A stretch of 64,000 bases of DNA, from contig CM034542.1 of the NCBI GenBank assembly GCA_020002185.1, positions 59,876,097 to 59,940,096 on the forward strand. Direction: 5' to 3'. Below, one piece after another: positions 28,239 to 39,990 of the stretch (its first letter is position 1; each line of letters starts with the position of its first letter). The translations under genes and the position numbers were made by a program. The notes beneath the pieces are model-generated. The model did no database searches. It saw only the letters and a program-made list of their open reading frames with translations, and had not been told where the DNA came from. Source of the stretch: Paraescarpia echinospica (lineage: Eukaryota > Annelida > Polychaeta > Sabellida > Siboglinidae).

Positions 28239-30035
28239 CAGCGGTTCTTAACTGATTTTGGCCCCAATCCAAATTCCTGTCGTGGGATTTGCTAGGCGAA
28301 CCAATCATTCAAACATAATTTGTCACAAGATACATGTTAACAACTGCTGCAACAATTGATGAAATAAATAATGAAAATGTAAACAGGCATAACGTAAATA
28401 AACGAGAACATTTATTAAACTTACTTGCTGAGATACAATGACTAACATATAAAGTGTTTCTTCGTTTTGGATATCGATGAGCCGCTCTGACAGTCTACTG
28501 ACGATTGACATTTTTTCCGGCAGATCAATCGCTTCGATATCGAAACGGTTCTGCACCTAGCCATATTGGATCACATCCTTGGGGAGGTAGTAACCAAATT
28601 CTACGACTAGTTTGTCCAAATGTTCCACGACTATGGTTTCGACCTCAGTGAATGAAACTGCCTGAAATAAACTGAGCTGTGAGAAAGAAGCAGTGTTCCC
28701 TTCCTCTACTGTCTTCTTCCACACATTGAGCTTACTCTGGAAAGTTGTCATCTTCTCTGACAGCTCAACCCGTGTCTAATCACGACCTTGCATAAAGAGT
28801 TCAAGTCGTTGAATTCAGCAAAGAGATCCGCAAAGCATGCCAGCTGCATCATCCATTTTTAATGTGAGAATCTTGTAACCAGGGGATGTTTCTTCTCAAG
28901 GAAGAATCTTTCAACCATGTTAAGCAAAGCCACCACTCGTTGAAGCATAATTATTTCTTTGCGACAGCCATATCACATAAGAATGGTACCGTGGACGAAA
29001 CCAAAATCGGAGTACATCTCTGTGAAAATTCCAGAATTTAGAGACGTGCGTTGATTGAATTCACTACATGCATCAGTTCTTGCAGCGCAGCCTGCAAATC
29101 CGGCGACATTTCTTAGAGCCAAGATTTTCCCGATTGGGGAGACCATGACGAAAGTTCGCTTGCTGACTGACTTCCTTCACACAAGCAGCGAGACCTAACC
29201 ATCATGACATACACCGAAGAACAAATCTTTAAAATATCTTCCCCCGTTGTGTTAAGCAGCGGCCGACAAAACAGGAATTCTTCTTCCCTATCTTTCGGAC
29301 CTCACAATAAGGTAATTGTATGCGGTGAGTTAGATATCGTCATTAACATCGGTCGATTCATCCCACTGAAGACTAATGTATCCACTTGTCCCTATGGCTG
29401 CAATCATGTCATTCAACAAAAGATTCTGTTCGATTTTCCTGGTGACGTCATCTCCGCAGACAGTACTTACCGTGTCGACATTTCCTGGGTTTCACCAATT
29501 CATCACCAATGGTGTGTCATTTCTACACTGGAATTCGCTATGCCGCTAAATTAGACGTCAATATAGCATGTTGATCAGACCACTTACAGTTGGTCAGACC
29601 ACTTACAGTTGGTCAGACCACTTACAGTTGGTCAGACCACTTACAGTTGGTCAGAATTTCCATCCGCTATCTTTTCAGTAGTTTGTCAATCTTTTCGAAG
29701 AAAATATCATTGTTTATCCATGAAACGGATGTGCTGTCCTTCGATATGTCGCCTGAATCTGAATATGATTTCCTCTGACTCGGGCTCATTTTACTCCTAA
29801 TTCTGTAACTCGAACTAATGCTGTTGAATGGCGCCCCATTCAAAGATGCACGTGTAACGAATAATTTCAAATTCATGCAATATTTGGAATAACATATTCG
29901 TCTTGAATGCATCTGTTACCGGCAAGTGGAACAGAAAAAAGGAAAATTCGACAGTCACTGAAGACTCTTAGCGACGCACTCAAAATGGCTTAGCGACCCA
30001 ATTTTGGGTTGCGACCCAAGGGTTAAGAATCGCTG
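28239..30035 (-). mobile_element. Decayed hAT transposon (ZBED5-like transposase)
   Basis: The terminal inverted repeats are cagcggttcttaac at 28239 and, complemented, cagcgattcttaac at 30022-30035, the CAG(N)GGTTCT form typical of hAT. In between, the minus strand carries ZBED5/SCAND3-like transposase pieces in order: EEEFLFCRPLLNTTG (near 29270), LQAALQELMHVVNSINARL (near 29080), VALLNMVERFFLEKKHPLV (near 28890), LFAEFNDLNSL (near 28810), FQSKLNVWKKTVEEGNTASF (28740) and IDLPEKMSIV (28515). Several stops and frameshifts make it a pseudogene. No clean 8-bp target duplication is seen. Confidence 0.85.
29575..29655 (+). repeat. 19-bp tandem repeat inside the hAT element
   Basis: Four copies of gaccacttacagttggtca (19 bp) lie in the transposon between the domain-coding remnants. 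This is a secondary expansion. Confidence 0.9.
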
Positions 30036-30845
30036 CAATATGTGTACATATTGTATTGAATGACATTTCATATAATTTAACCGTTAACATTTCACTCTGG
30101 TTTAGGATGTATTCGGATATTTTCATGAAAGAAAATGTTGGCATGTGGTCATCGACATGTCATATGTCAACACTCGGTATATTCTCTCAGAGTATATGTA
30201 ACATGAGTATATGTTTAGGTTTGCAAGCCCACGTACGAATCACCGAATGTCTAATTGCAACATACCACGCAAGCAAGACCACCTGGTAATAATACACCCA
30301 TGCGACTAATCACGAAGCTACATTCTGCTCCTATACGAAAACAAACCCATCCAGTTTACATACGTGTCTAACGTACAAGCAAAACTATACCAGTAGACGA
30401 TGGACAAAAACTTGCAGACAACGCGTCTGAGGTGGTGCAGAAATCTCGCTATTGAACTGGCTCTGTATATGAGCTTGCGTTTTTGTCTGACACGTATATA
30501 ACCTTACAATTCACCACCAATCAGACGAAACATTGGAAAACCGATATGTATCAATTCATTATTTATATGAATACATGAAATGCATATTCTGTGTATTGTT
30601 TACATTACCCATATTATGTTACATAAAAGTAATGGTTGCGTACTAAGTAAACGAAATATAGTAGTTGACCCAACAACACGTTGCTGAAATATCATTATTG
30701 GTGGACTCAACAGCACGTTAGAGAAATATGCTAGACATGTTTAGTTAACTATGTTTAAGAATGTGCATTCACATACTACCATACAAACATAACTCCAAGA
30801 AGACCACACAGCCTATGATGCCGACTAACAAAATACTGTGTGCAA
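30036..30845. other. Unassigned AT-rich sequence
   Basis: There is no open frame beyond chance and no recognised element. Weakly repeated words (caacaacacgttgctgaaat / caacagcacgtta) lie near 30670-30725. Confidence 0.5.
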
Positions 30846-31330
30846 TAACAAATAAACAATCATCTTACAATAACATACCAGACACCCACTTCCGAACAAA
30901 CAATCATCTTACAATAACATATCAGAGAGTCACTTCCGAACACACAATCCTCTTACAATAACATATCAGAGAGTCACTTCCGAACAAACAATGATGTCTA
31001 AACGAAGAGTGACGTCGAAATACTTTCCCAAGAAATTATGACTCAAACAAACGGGCGTAAGACTTGGGTCGAACAAAGACATTGTATGACTCAGAGAGAC
31101 GGACGCCAGACTGTGGTTAGACAGATACATTGCATGACTCAGAGAGACGTGCGTCAGACTGCGGTCGGAAAGAGACATTGTGTGACTCAGAGAGACGAAA
31201 GTCAGACTGAGGTCGGAGAGAGACATTATATAATTCGGAGAGACGGTGTCAGACTGAGTTCGGAGAGAGATGTTGTATGAGTTAGAGAGGCGGGCGTCAA
31301 TATGCGGTCGGACAGAGACATTGATTGACT
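30846..31330. repeat. Two adjoining arrays of about 51-bp units
   Basis: From 30846 to 31000 there are three units containing caatcatcttacaataacat, then atcagagagtcacttccgaac. From 31030 to 31330 there are six degenerate units containing gactcagagagacggacgcc, then agactg.ggtcgga.agagac. The two share a similar period but not sequence. A minus-strand 144-codon frame with ten-fold SLSHTMSLSD-like words is a product of the second array. Confidence 0.85.
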
Positions 31331-31689
31331 CAGAAATACGGTGACTAACCCAACGAGTCTGCGTGGGCAGTGGGGCGGCTGATACTGCGTTACTTGCCAT
31401 ATAAAACTTGTTAGAATAGAGGAGCGTATGATTTTGTTCTGCCTAAGCCTTCATTAAAGAAATGGAAGATTTCAAGTCTATATGCAGCAGGTTTCAGTGC
31501 AGCATACTGTTATGTTTTGGCTGAAGCACCCCTGATAGTTGTTTGAAGCAGAACGTGGAAAGGCCCTTGTTGTGTTGTCTTTGAGGCAGTGGAAAATAAT
31601 TTCAGTCTATCCACCAAGAAAGACACATATTTCTCCAATCGAGTGTGTCGAGAATTTCTTTTTCTGATAGATTAAAAACTAAAAATTTG
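31331..31689. other. Unassigned sequence next to the Penelope-like element
   Basis: There is no recognisable gene or repeat in this 360-bp stretch. Confidence 0.5.
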
Positions 31690-31694
31690 TCATG

Positions 31695-31786
31695 TCCAAA
31701 GTGTATTTTACCTGGTAGAAGCTTTCGGTTAACGTCTCATGTTGATTTCTTCAGTACCGATGGCGCTTAATGACGTCATCGTACAC
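31695..31786 (-). repeat. Penelope-like element terminal direct repeat, left copy
   Basis: It matches 35506-35597 (tccaaagtgtatt through cttaatgacgtcatc) in the same orientation at roughly 90% by eye. PLEs characteristically carry such pseudo-LTRs. This copy overlaps the 3' end of the coding region. Confidence 0.85.
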
Positions 31787-31917
31787 GTGAGGCAATTCGT
31801 AATTTCCCTCGTCTCTGTTGATGGGTGTTCTGGTCTTCCTGATCCAGATGGCTTCTTTGATGTGCCGGATTCTTCGGTTGGGTTCCTTGTGTACAATTTT
31901 CACTCCTTCCCAGTCTA

Positions 31918-33240
31918 ATCAAATCAAATCAAAAATATTTTATTGTCTGTCCTAAAACAATACACTTTAAAACATAAAATGTTCTTAAAGCTCATCCGTC
32001 GACCATCCAATCAATCAATTAACTCTAAACTAGAATGTGTTACTGTTGAATGTGAAATTAACTGACACAAAACTGCACTGGTTAGTTGTGTATATAGGTG
32101 CCCTGGGTCTAACATGGTTTCATTTAATGACAATATTGAACAATTGTTTAGTCGTATACGTTGCACCAAAACCATATATGTATGTGGTGATTTCAATATA
32201 GATTTGTTTAAATGTCATAGTCATAGTGGAACCAAGCTATTTGTAGATCTTATGTACAGTCTTGGTCTATACCCTTTAATTAATAGACCTAGCAGAATTA
32301 TTACTACCTCTGCAACCCTTGTAGACAACATTTTTACTTCTGAACTTGAGTGCAAGATTGATAGTGGTCTATTACTAAATGATATCAGTGATCATCTTCC
32401 TGTATTTGCTCTGTGCCATTGTACTGTAAAACATAATGTGAACGTGGAATTCTCCATGTGATCATTTAAAAACTACTAATACTATTACTGAATTTAAGCG
32501 TAAATGCAAGAACCTTTTATTTGAGAAATATCTGGTTGTGGAAATCTAAATAAAATCATACACAAATATAATCATGCCATTGAGGAAACTACACTATGTA
32601 TAAAGATGTGTACTTATCACATACTTTAAATTTTGAATATGCACATATTCCATTACATGTTTTCAATTATTGTAGCTAGATGGTTATATGAATAGCAAAT
32701 TCGAATAATATAATATTGATGTCTCAAAATACATGTACGTATGTATATGAATGTGTATATATGTATGTATATATGTGTGTATATGTATATGTGTGTATAC
32801 ATACAGGTATATAATTATATATAAATATATGTCAGGGGTAAATTTACAAATAAATCAATGACTTCGTATTTACCCCCTTCAAACATTGTATATTCTCACT
32901 TGTATTATAGTTAAACTTGTTTGGTTGTCTTGTCTTGTATGTATATTGTTATCAATGTTCTGAATAAACGTTCATTCATTCATTCATAAACAAAATAAAG
33001 AGATCAAAACACACAACATTATTGCATGCACATGTAAAGTCCCCGCACATGTAAAGTTTTATGAGCAAGATGTACATAAATAACACATTAAAGTATCCTA
33101 AAACGAAAACTAAACATATCACAAAAACAGACAATTACTAAATGTAAAGTTTTTTCCGATCATAAAAAACCTATCAAACCCAAGCACTCCCGTTTTCAGT
33201 TGTCGCACGGTTAGTAAGGGCGGATTTATTGATGGTAGAC
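31918..33240. mobile_element. Nested insertion in the GIY-YIG domain: LINE pieces
   Basis: The left edge, aatcaaatcaaatcaaaaat, is the complement of a gattt-repeat LINE tail (minus strand). On the + strand 32114-32461 encodes a LINE endonuclease end: KTIYVCGDFNIDLFKC, INRPSRIITTSATLVDNIFT and DISDHLPVFALC. A 3' end with gaataaacgttcattcattc lies at 32965-32990. At least two partial LINEs thus interrupt the GIY-YIG coding sequence. At the right margin an 18-19-bp tandem duplication (aatcttgttttcccgctc) sits at 33244-33281. Confidence 0.75.
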
Positions 33241-35151
33241 ATCAATCTTGTTTTCCCGCTCTAATCTTGTTTTCCCGCTCCTTGTGTCTACGTCCCTTCT
33301 GTGTTCCTCCAGTCGTGTTTTGAGTTGTCTTCTTGTCTCTCCACTGTACTCAGCACCATAGTTCTTGCATGGTATTTCGTACACCAGTTCGCCCTGTTCT
33401 TCTGGCTCTATTTTGTTCTTCGGATGTACCTGAGGGTGGTGTGGGGACGCATGGTTGTTGCTACTCCATATTTCTTCAGTACTCGATGTACTCTCTCTGA
33501 GACCCCATCCACGTACGGGATGACATCTTGGCTCCTGTAGTTTCTGTCCTTTGACTTTTTGTTTCTGCTATCCGTCACCTTTTCCAAGGCCCAGGACGGA
33601 TAACCACATACTCTTCTAAAGTGTTCCACCTCTTCCTTCTTGTCCCCCTCATCTGAGGTTATCGTCTCACTCCTGTTCATAAGAGTTCTGACAACTCCTA
33701 ACTTCTGATGTTTGTGGTGATGGGACGCAGAGTTCACGTAGTGGTCAGTGTGCGTCTTCTTCCTGTACATGGTGGACTTCGCACTACCATCTTCCTTTCT
33801 AGTGAATTTTGCATCCAAGAAGGGCATGCTATAGTTATCTTTTTCTTCTCTCGTGAAAACGATGCCACCCGTGGGATCTACCGTGTTCATGTGTTATTGT
33901 AATTTCTTTGCCTTTCCTGTGTGCACCAGGCAAATTACATCGTCTACATATATCTTCCAGTTTCTCGGTTGGCAATCGTCTGGTACTGTGGTTATGATTT
34001 TCTGCTCCAAGTCCTCCATGTACAGGTTCACAACAATGGGGGATACCGGACTGCCCATGGTTACTCCAAACTTCTGTTGGTAAATTTCTCCTCCAAATCT
34101 AAAGTACGTAGTTCCCAAAACAAATTTCAACAACTCCATGATGTCGTCTACGCTTATGTTTGTTCTCTTCTTTAGTGTATTGTAATTCTCTAGTCTTTTT
34201 TCATGATTTCGCACGCTTCGTTGATCGGAATCTTCGTGAACAGCGACAAAACATCATATGAAACAAATGGTTCTCCTTCTTCCACTCTCAGCTTTGTCAT
34301 TTATGTCATCAATTATTGTGGGGTGTTCTGTTTTTCAGACAAGTGGTAGTAGTATGTCCACCAATTCCCTTGATACTCTGTACGCTATTGTCTGTATTTA
34401 GTCGACAATTTTTGTGATCCATACGTCCTTAATACTTTTTCCAGCGTGCGACACAAGTACCAGTACTGATCTTTGGGGATCTTCCCCTCCTTCTCCAGGG
34501 AATTTGCCATTCTGATGAGTTCTGCCTTCTACTTCCTGGTCGGACCCTTCTTTCACTTCTCACTCTTGATCACTTAGCATTTCTTTCATTTTTTCCTGGT
34601 ATTATTTCGTTTCCACGATGGCTGTGGCCTTTCCCTCGTCGGCATGGAGTATGGTGATGGACTTCTCCTTCTGTAACTCTTTCAGAGCTGTTCTTTCTTG
34701 TTTGGTTATATTCGTTTTGGGAGCTTTTGCTGACTTCAGAACTCCCGCGATGTCTGCAAGAAGTTTGTCTTGTTTGTCTTGTGGTAGCTTCCATGTTACT
34801 TGCTTTGCCGCTACAACGAACTCTTCGGTCGGTACTTTCTCTGGCGTTACCGCGTAAATTAGCCCCTTCGCTAGTATCGTATTCTGGTCCCCGGACAGTT
34901 TGTATTTACATAGGTTTACCACCTTTTCAACTGGGTTCCGGTAAGATCAGTTTCGTTCGTCCTGTCTCTCTTCGCTTCCTAGAGCTGAATATTTTTTTGA
35001 TGTCGCCATTTTGTTTTCTCGTGCGTACTCTTGCTGACGTGCGCGATGTGGCGCGTGACGTTTTGCTGTTTTTCCCTTGGCAACGAAGTAAACAACGTAG
35101 TTTCTAGGACGAGTTTCTTCTCCTTAAACGTGTCCAATTTGTTGTTTATGA

Positions 35152-35153
35152 CA

Positions 35154-35242
<89 letters not shown>

Positions 35243-35262
35243 TCCCTCTCTCACTCTCACTA
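35152..35262. repeat. (CA)n and (TC)n microsatellites
   Basis: A (CA) run at about 35155-35188 and a (TC)/(CTCTCC) run at 35193-35262 lie inside the 5' region of the Penelope-like element (element orientation). Confidence 0.95.
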
Positions 35263-35505
35263 GATCCTTCCTGGCTTTGTCCACTATTCTCCTCGTATTC
35301 GCCGTGTTTGTTGGGCATTTCAGACTGAGACTGGGAGGTGTTACATTGATGTCTTTGCAACGTAGCGTAAATACAAGGTGACCTTTCTGGTCAATTCTTC
35401 GAGTTTCCTCACGTCTTTAATACATTCTTGTCGATACTTCATTCTAAGATTACTGAACAATCTTCAGGATAGTTCTTTTCATATCAAAAACTTTCATTTT
35501 TCACA

Positions 35506-35597
35506 TCCAAAGTGTATTTCATCTGGTAGAGGCTTTCGTCTAACGTCTCACGTTGACTTCTTCAGTACAAATGACGCTTAATGACGTCATCATACAC
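35506..35597 (-). repeat. Penelope-like element terminal direct repeat, right copy
   Basis: This is the direct-repeat partner of 31695-31786. Immediately after it, gggaattacgaattgcctca (35598-35617) is an inverted version of the sequence that follows the left copy (tgaggcaattcgtaatttcc, 31788-31807). The arrangement of direct repeat plus short inverted tail is known for Penelope-like elements. Confidence 0.85.
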
Positions 35598-35620
35598 GGG
35601 AATTACGAATTGCCTCACGC

Positions 35621-36395
35621 AAATGCCGATTACGTAGACATCTTGATGAAGTTGGTGTTGTCTCTAACGCCCTTCAAGATCGATCCAGTGATGTTGCTAG
35701 TCAAATCGACAAGATTATACCCAATGTATATTGCGAAATGGAAGGCAAACAACGTTTTATAAAGTATGGTGGCACAGTTGAAACAATGAGTTTCATGTGC
35801 ATTACGACATCCAAAAGGGAATCTGATCAAATTCTCCATAATTTTCACAATGATACACCAATGATATTGACACTGTATGTGTGCTTTGCATCAGGCAAGA
35901 TACTTGGTAATACATAACGCTTCTCCGATACACATTACAAATATATAGCAAGTTATGTTTGGTACAGTTTGTGCTAAGTGCAAAAGTGAGTAGTGCAGAA
36001 AACATGCGATCACTTGGAGTTGAACATTTGATGAACAGGACGTATTCAGAAAGAATTCAAACACTTACCTTTTATGTAATTTTATACCGGCGGTTAAAAA
36101 AACACTCTAATTCGTTACCACGGGCCATAAAAAACATCACCAAACATGTTGAGATAAGTCTGATTTTATGGCACACGCCAACCCAAAATGGTAACGTTGG
36201 TCTAGCCATCAAGAAAACCCACATATTCGCCATTTAGCTTGCCGAGGTCTTCTTTCTCCAACATGTCTCCAATGGCCTGCAAATACTGACTCCGGAAAAA
36301 TCATAAACAAGTTGGTGTTGTCTCTGATAGTTCGCAAAACAAATCTACGTCTCGTATGACATTCCAAAAAATCTGGCCCTTGCTATATTAAACAT
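35621..36395. other. Unassigned sequence
   Basis: There is no recognised coding region. The word agttggtgttgtctct occurs at 35650 and again at 36311 with similar context (acaaatctacgtc / caaatcgacaag), suggesting two copies of an undefined repeat. Confidence 0.45.
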
Positions 36396-36399
36396 ATAG

Positions 36400-36860
36400 T
36401 TGTGCTGAACAGAAGGCAGAGTATATATATACTCTGTACTGATCTGTGCCCTGGTATCGAAGATAAGTTGTTGGCTGGGCAGCGTCTGTTGTGGCTGTAG
36501 AGGCCAATTCTTGGGTGGCAGTCTTTATTGCATGTGCTGCACTTGAAGGCGCTCTCGGCTCTGTTATCAGCCTGGGTGTTTTTTTTCTGCGATTGCGTTG
36601 TTCTTCTGCTAGCCTACGGAGAGTATGCTCTCCTCTTTTGAGACCCCTGTGTAGTTCCGGCCTCCATGTGGATCGGTCTTCAGCAAGATCTTCCCAGTTG
36701 TCAACATCTATGTTTAGTGCCTTCAGTCCCGCTTGCATACGTCCTTGAAGCGCAGATGGGGACGTCCTGCAGATCTCTTTCCAGAGGCCAGGCCAACTCT
36801 CCGTAGAGGATGTCTTTTGGAAGTCTCCCATCTTCCATCCGATTCCGATGCACATGACAC
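36400..36860 (-). mobile_element. LINE ORF2 C-terminal end
   Basis: The minus strand encodes, across a frameshift, [12 protein letters not shown] or [20 protein letters not shown], then GLKALNIDVDNWEDLAEDRS and TWRPELHRGLKRGEHTLRRL, then AEEQRNRRKK. The [20 protein letters not shown] type of sequence is the extreme C-terminus of many animal non-LTR retrotransposons. The 5' boundary coincides with a TA microsatellite (36864). Confidence 0.82.
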
Positions 36861-36863
<3 letters not shown>

Positions 36864-36898
<35 letters not shown>

Positions 36899-36899
36899 C

Positions 36900-36931
<32 letters not shown>

Positions 36932-37060
36932 TCATATAATATATATATATATACACCTGTATTATATATATATAAATATATATATATAATATATATATAT
37001 ATATATACACCTATATGTATACATGTATATATATGCATATATAATATGTCTATATATAAG
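36864..37060. repeat. TA-rich microsatellite
   Basis: Interrupted (TA)n with occasional CA lies directly beside the LINE end. Confidence 0.95.
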
Positions 37061-37616
37061 AGGTGAAAGAAATTTGCTAAGAACACTCTAAACAATTGTA
37101 CAGATATATATGACTATACCTATTTGTTGGGTTGCGAAGCGAAGAAAACCTGTTTGTAATGTTCAAATCAAACAGGTTCTGTCGATTTTCAACAATTTCA
37201 AATAATATCTTATCCTCGTGGCACGGTTCATCGATGTTTCGTTTCGGTGAGTATTCTCAACATTTGTGATACCATAGAGACACAACGGAGAGATGTTGGC
37301 GAACATCCCAGAGGACAGATCTGTTTGTTTTTGTACGTTCGTCTTGCACATCCTGAAAATAAGTCGACAAGTAATTGTCTCTTGTTTGTTGCATTGTAGC
37401 CGTTTACATGACGCCTTGTCAGCCCAGACAATATCAGCTGGAGAGCGTCAGACGGAGAAACGATACGGGGTATGTATGATTGCTCCCCGTACGGCTCTTC
37501 AACTTTCAAGCCAACCACCACAAGTTCAATCAGTGTTGACGCCTACACCCGCCGTGAGTCTCCGACAGATCGTTTACGGAGCGAGCGCTTGTAATTATTC
37601 TCGGTGACGACGTCCC
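37061..37616. other. Unassigned sequence upstream of a TATA box
   Basis: The sequence becomes progressively CpG- and GC-richer from about 37400. It is a possible promoter-proximal region of the candidate exon at 37690. No gene is recognised. Confidence 0.4.
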
Positions 37617-37624
37617 TATAAAAG
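37617..37624 (+). promoter_or_regulatory. Candidate TATA box (tataaaag)
   Basis: A consensus TATAAAAG sits in CpG-rich DNA 73 bp before the candidate start ATG at 37690, which is compatible with initiation near 37648 and a 5' UTR of about 40 nt. Inferred from position and context only. Confidence 0.4.
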
Positions 37625-37689
37625 ACAACACCGACGGAGGCGGCGCGCCTTACAAGACCCCTGCCACATGAGCGAAGCGGTTGGCGGAC

Positions 37690-37897
37690 ATGGCACCGAT
37701 CGGAGGAGTGCGCTTCGCCATCGTCGTCATCCACTGTATGTTGAGCATGACGATGGCCGTTGGTGCAGGAGTGGTGAACCCACAGGTGGCGCCGGCCAAG
37801 ACATGGACGCACACGGCCAAGGCAGTGGACCACAGAACGCGGCTACATCGGCGAGTGGCCCGCAGTTATGACGACTGGACACCGAGCGAACATTTCG
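37690..37897 (+). CDS. Candidate first coding exon of a secreted protein
   Basis: The ATG at 37690 has a favourable context (ggacATGg). The product starts MAPIGGVRFAIVVIHCMLSM with TMAVGAG after it: a positive residue, a hydrophobic core and small residues, as in a signal peptide. A basic stretch RLHRRVARSYDDW follows, containing an R-x-x-R processing site, then TPSEHFG. The frame reaches a strong donor (cg before gtaggt, 37898). Base composition is GC/CpG-rich, unlike the AT-rich surroundings, and a TATA box lies upstream. An out-of-frame ATG at 37668 has a poor context. I do not recognise the family, and no second exon is identified. Confidence 0.4.
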
Positions 37898-38300
37898 GTA
37901 GGTGCCTACCACCAATTTCCTCGGGTGTATTGCGCACTAAAACTGGGAATGTTAATATAAAAACATGGGGATTTATCAACATGAGGACATTCCTCCGGGG
38001 TATCCTGTGCATTTTCATTTTGTATGTAGGCCACAGAGCTTTCTTGAGCGCTAAGTTTGCTATTGTTGTAGGGTACGTATTAAGGGAAATGTGACTTCTT
38101 ACAGGACAAAGTTTCGATTCATCGTTTTGTCGTTTGCATTTTATCTTGGTTTTATATGTAGCATTCATAGTACAACTGTGACATAGATGTGGTTTTTGTT
38201 TCATTGGATGAATGAATCAAGCATTTTTCACCATGTGAACAAATTATAGTTTTTTTTAATACAATAAGTTCAAATCTCAAATCGATTTCATTATATATAT
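37898..38300. other. Unassigned AT-rich sequence (possible first intron)
   Basis: The sequence returns to AT-rich composition directly after the donor at 37898. Nothing is recognised. Confidence 0.45.
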
Positions 38301-39990
38301 CATACGCGATGGAGAAACGGCATCACGGATGCTGATGCACACTCCTCATCTGACACCATCGGCTCTGATCACAGGATCATGTGTGCACTATTAAGACTAA
38401 GCCTCAGAGCAAAGAAGAACTTAACTGGGATGCGTAACTGGATCACGACTAACCAACAGGTAGCCTCTCGCATTGAAAATCAAATTTGAACCGACTGGGA
38501 AGCATTAGAAAGAACTGAAACCAACTCGCACAAAAGACTTTGTTGACATATGCAAGAAAAGCTCGACCATCTTTACGCCTCGAGCAACTTTCAAAAATAA
38601 TGAACGGGAAACAACTGATGTAAATGCCGTAACGTTGTAACTAGTGCACAACCAGAACGATTATAGCGCAGTCTACTCCACGCGACACATACAATGAATC
38701 GCAGGAGAAATGATACAGAGACATTCTGGGAGCATTCGACAGTTGCGAGCCGACTAACGCACTCCATAATGCCTGGAAGTTAGTAAAACAACTTTCGGGA
38801 AAGAAATAAAATCATTCTGTCAAGGCGAATATCGTTTAGACGCTTAGAAAAGTCCCTTTAAAAGACTGCTCTCTGCGGATAACAAGAGCACATCCGACTA
38901 TCCAGTTGAAGTGTTCTTTGTGACCAACGTTAACGTTGATACTGACACCTTCCCATTAGTATAACGTAACACTGCCATAAAACATATGAAACTTGGTAAA
39001 ACCCAATGACTAGAGAGCATCCCTATTGAAGCGTCTTCCCAAAATAAGGAAACACCTCGTGAAGTTGTGCAATGAAACATACCCAGAGAGTAGACCACAT
39101 GCATATGGGGGATCTCGATATATTACCAAAACCTAAGGAAGGAGACGTGAACTTCCTTAAAACTACCGCAAAATAAACGTAACACAGACTACTGCAAACG
39201 TCACTTCTGCAGTTGTTCTATCTCCAGAAGCGGAAACTACATATTTTGATATTAATGCAGGAGTTCTTCGAGGAGACCCTCTCGTCCCATATCTGTTTAT
39301 CATTGTCTTGGAGTATGCTTTAAGAACGATGAGAAAGAAGGACTAACTCTCTCCATGCCTCAACGAACCAACAATCCAGCCCGATCTAGATTTCGTTGAT
39401 TACGCTCTATTCGCTGACACCGTACACGAAACAGAACTGCTACTCCAGAAAGTCAGAACTGCTCCTAACGCAGGTGGATTATTTCTTATATTCAAGCAAA
39501 CCCACGTACATGCACATCGATCAGGGCACACATCCTACACCTTAGATGTGAGTCAAATATAGAAAAGTAGAAGGCTAAATATATCGGCTCCTACATAAAT
39601 TCTCAACATGATATTCAGTGTAGAAAAACCCAGGCTTGGGCAGCAGTTCATACGCTGGATAACGTATGGCGATCGCCAATACGCAGACACACCAAACTAA
39701 GCTTTAAAACCACGGTTGAACGGATCCTCATATATGGTTGCGAAATAATCGACACTGACACAAACATTCGAGAAAACACGCAAAATCTTCAATGTGTTCT
39801 GGCACAATCACATCACCAACCAGGAGCTGTACGGCAGTCTACTGTTGATCTCCACCACCGTGAGGCAACGACGTCTGGCAGGGCATGTGATGCGCCACGA
39901 CGACATTGCTCACCAAGTTCTCATTTGGAAACCCTCTGGCCCTCGGAGAAGAGATCGCCCGAACAGGACCCTGAGAGACACACCACTGAG
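38300..39990 (+). mobile_element. Highly decayed LINE (endonuclease end to ORF2 C-terminus)
   Basis: The + strand has RRNGITDADAHSSSDTIGSD HR-type endonuclease remains near 38310-38390. RT remains follow near 39250-39480: INAGVLRGDPLVPYLFIIVL, EYALRTMRKK, LDFVDYALFADTVHETELLL (the catalytic Asp-Asp is replaced). C-terminal remains are at 39780-39960: FNVFWHNHITNQELYGSLLL, VRQRRLAGHVMRHDDIAHQV, then KPSGPRRRDRPN. Stops and deletions are frequent; this is an old dead copy. Confidence 0.75.

Larger units (their letters stand above)
31690..35620 (-). mobile_element. Penelope-like element (RT plus GIY-YIG endonuclease), broken
   Basis: In minus-strand order the element holds an N-terminal domain (CKYKLSGDQNTILAKGLIYA, TALKELQKEKSITILHADEG, about 34600-34920), RT motif A (SYDVLSLFTKIPINEA, about 34215-34260), motif B (KFGVTMGSPVSPIVVNLYME, near 34040), motif C (YVDDVICL, near 33930), a post-RT segment (MPFLDAKFTRKEDGSAKS, SQDVIPYVDGVSERVHRVL), and GIY-YIG (GELVYEIPCKNYGAEYSGET, about 33320-33400). 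The C-terminal end (HIKEAIWIRKTRTPINRDEG) lies at 31810-31880 beyond a nested insertion. Direct terminal repeats flank it. Multiple frameshifts make it inactive. Confidence 0.88.

Noticed and set aside
29204..29554. 116-codon + strand open frame
   Set aside because: It is antisense to the hAT transposase remnant, which explains the sequence better.
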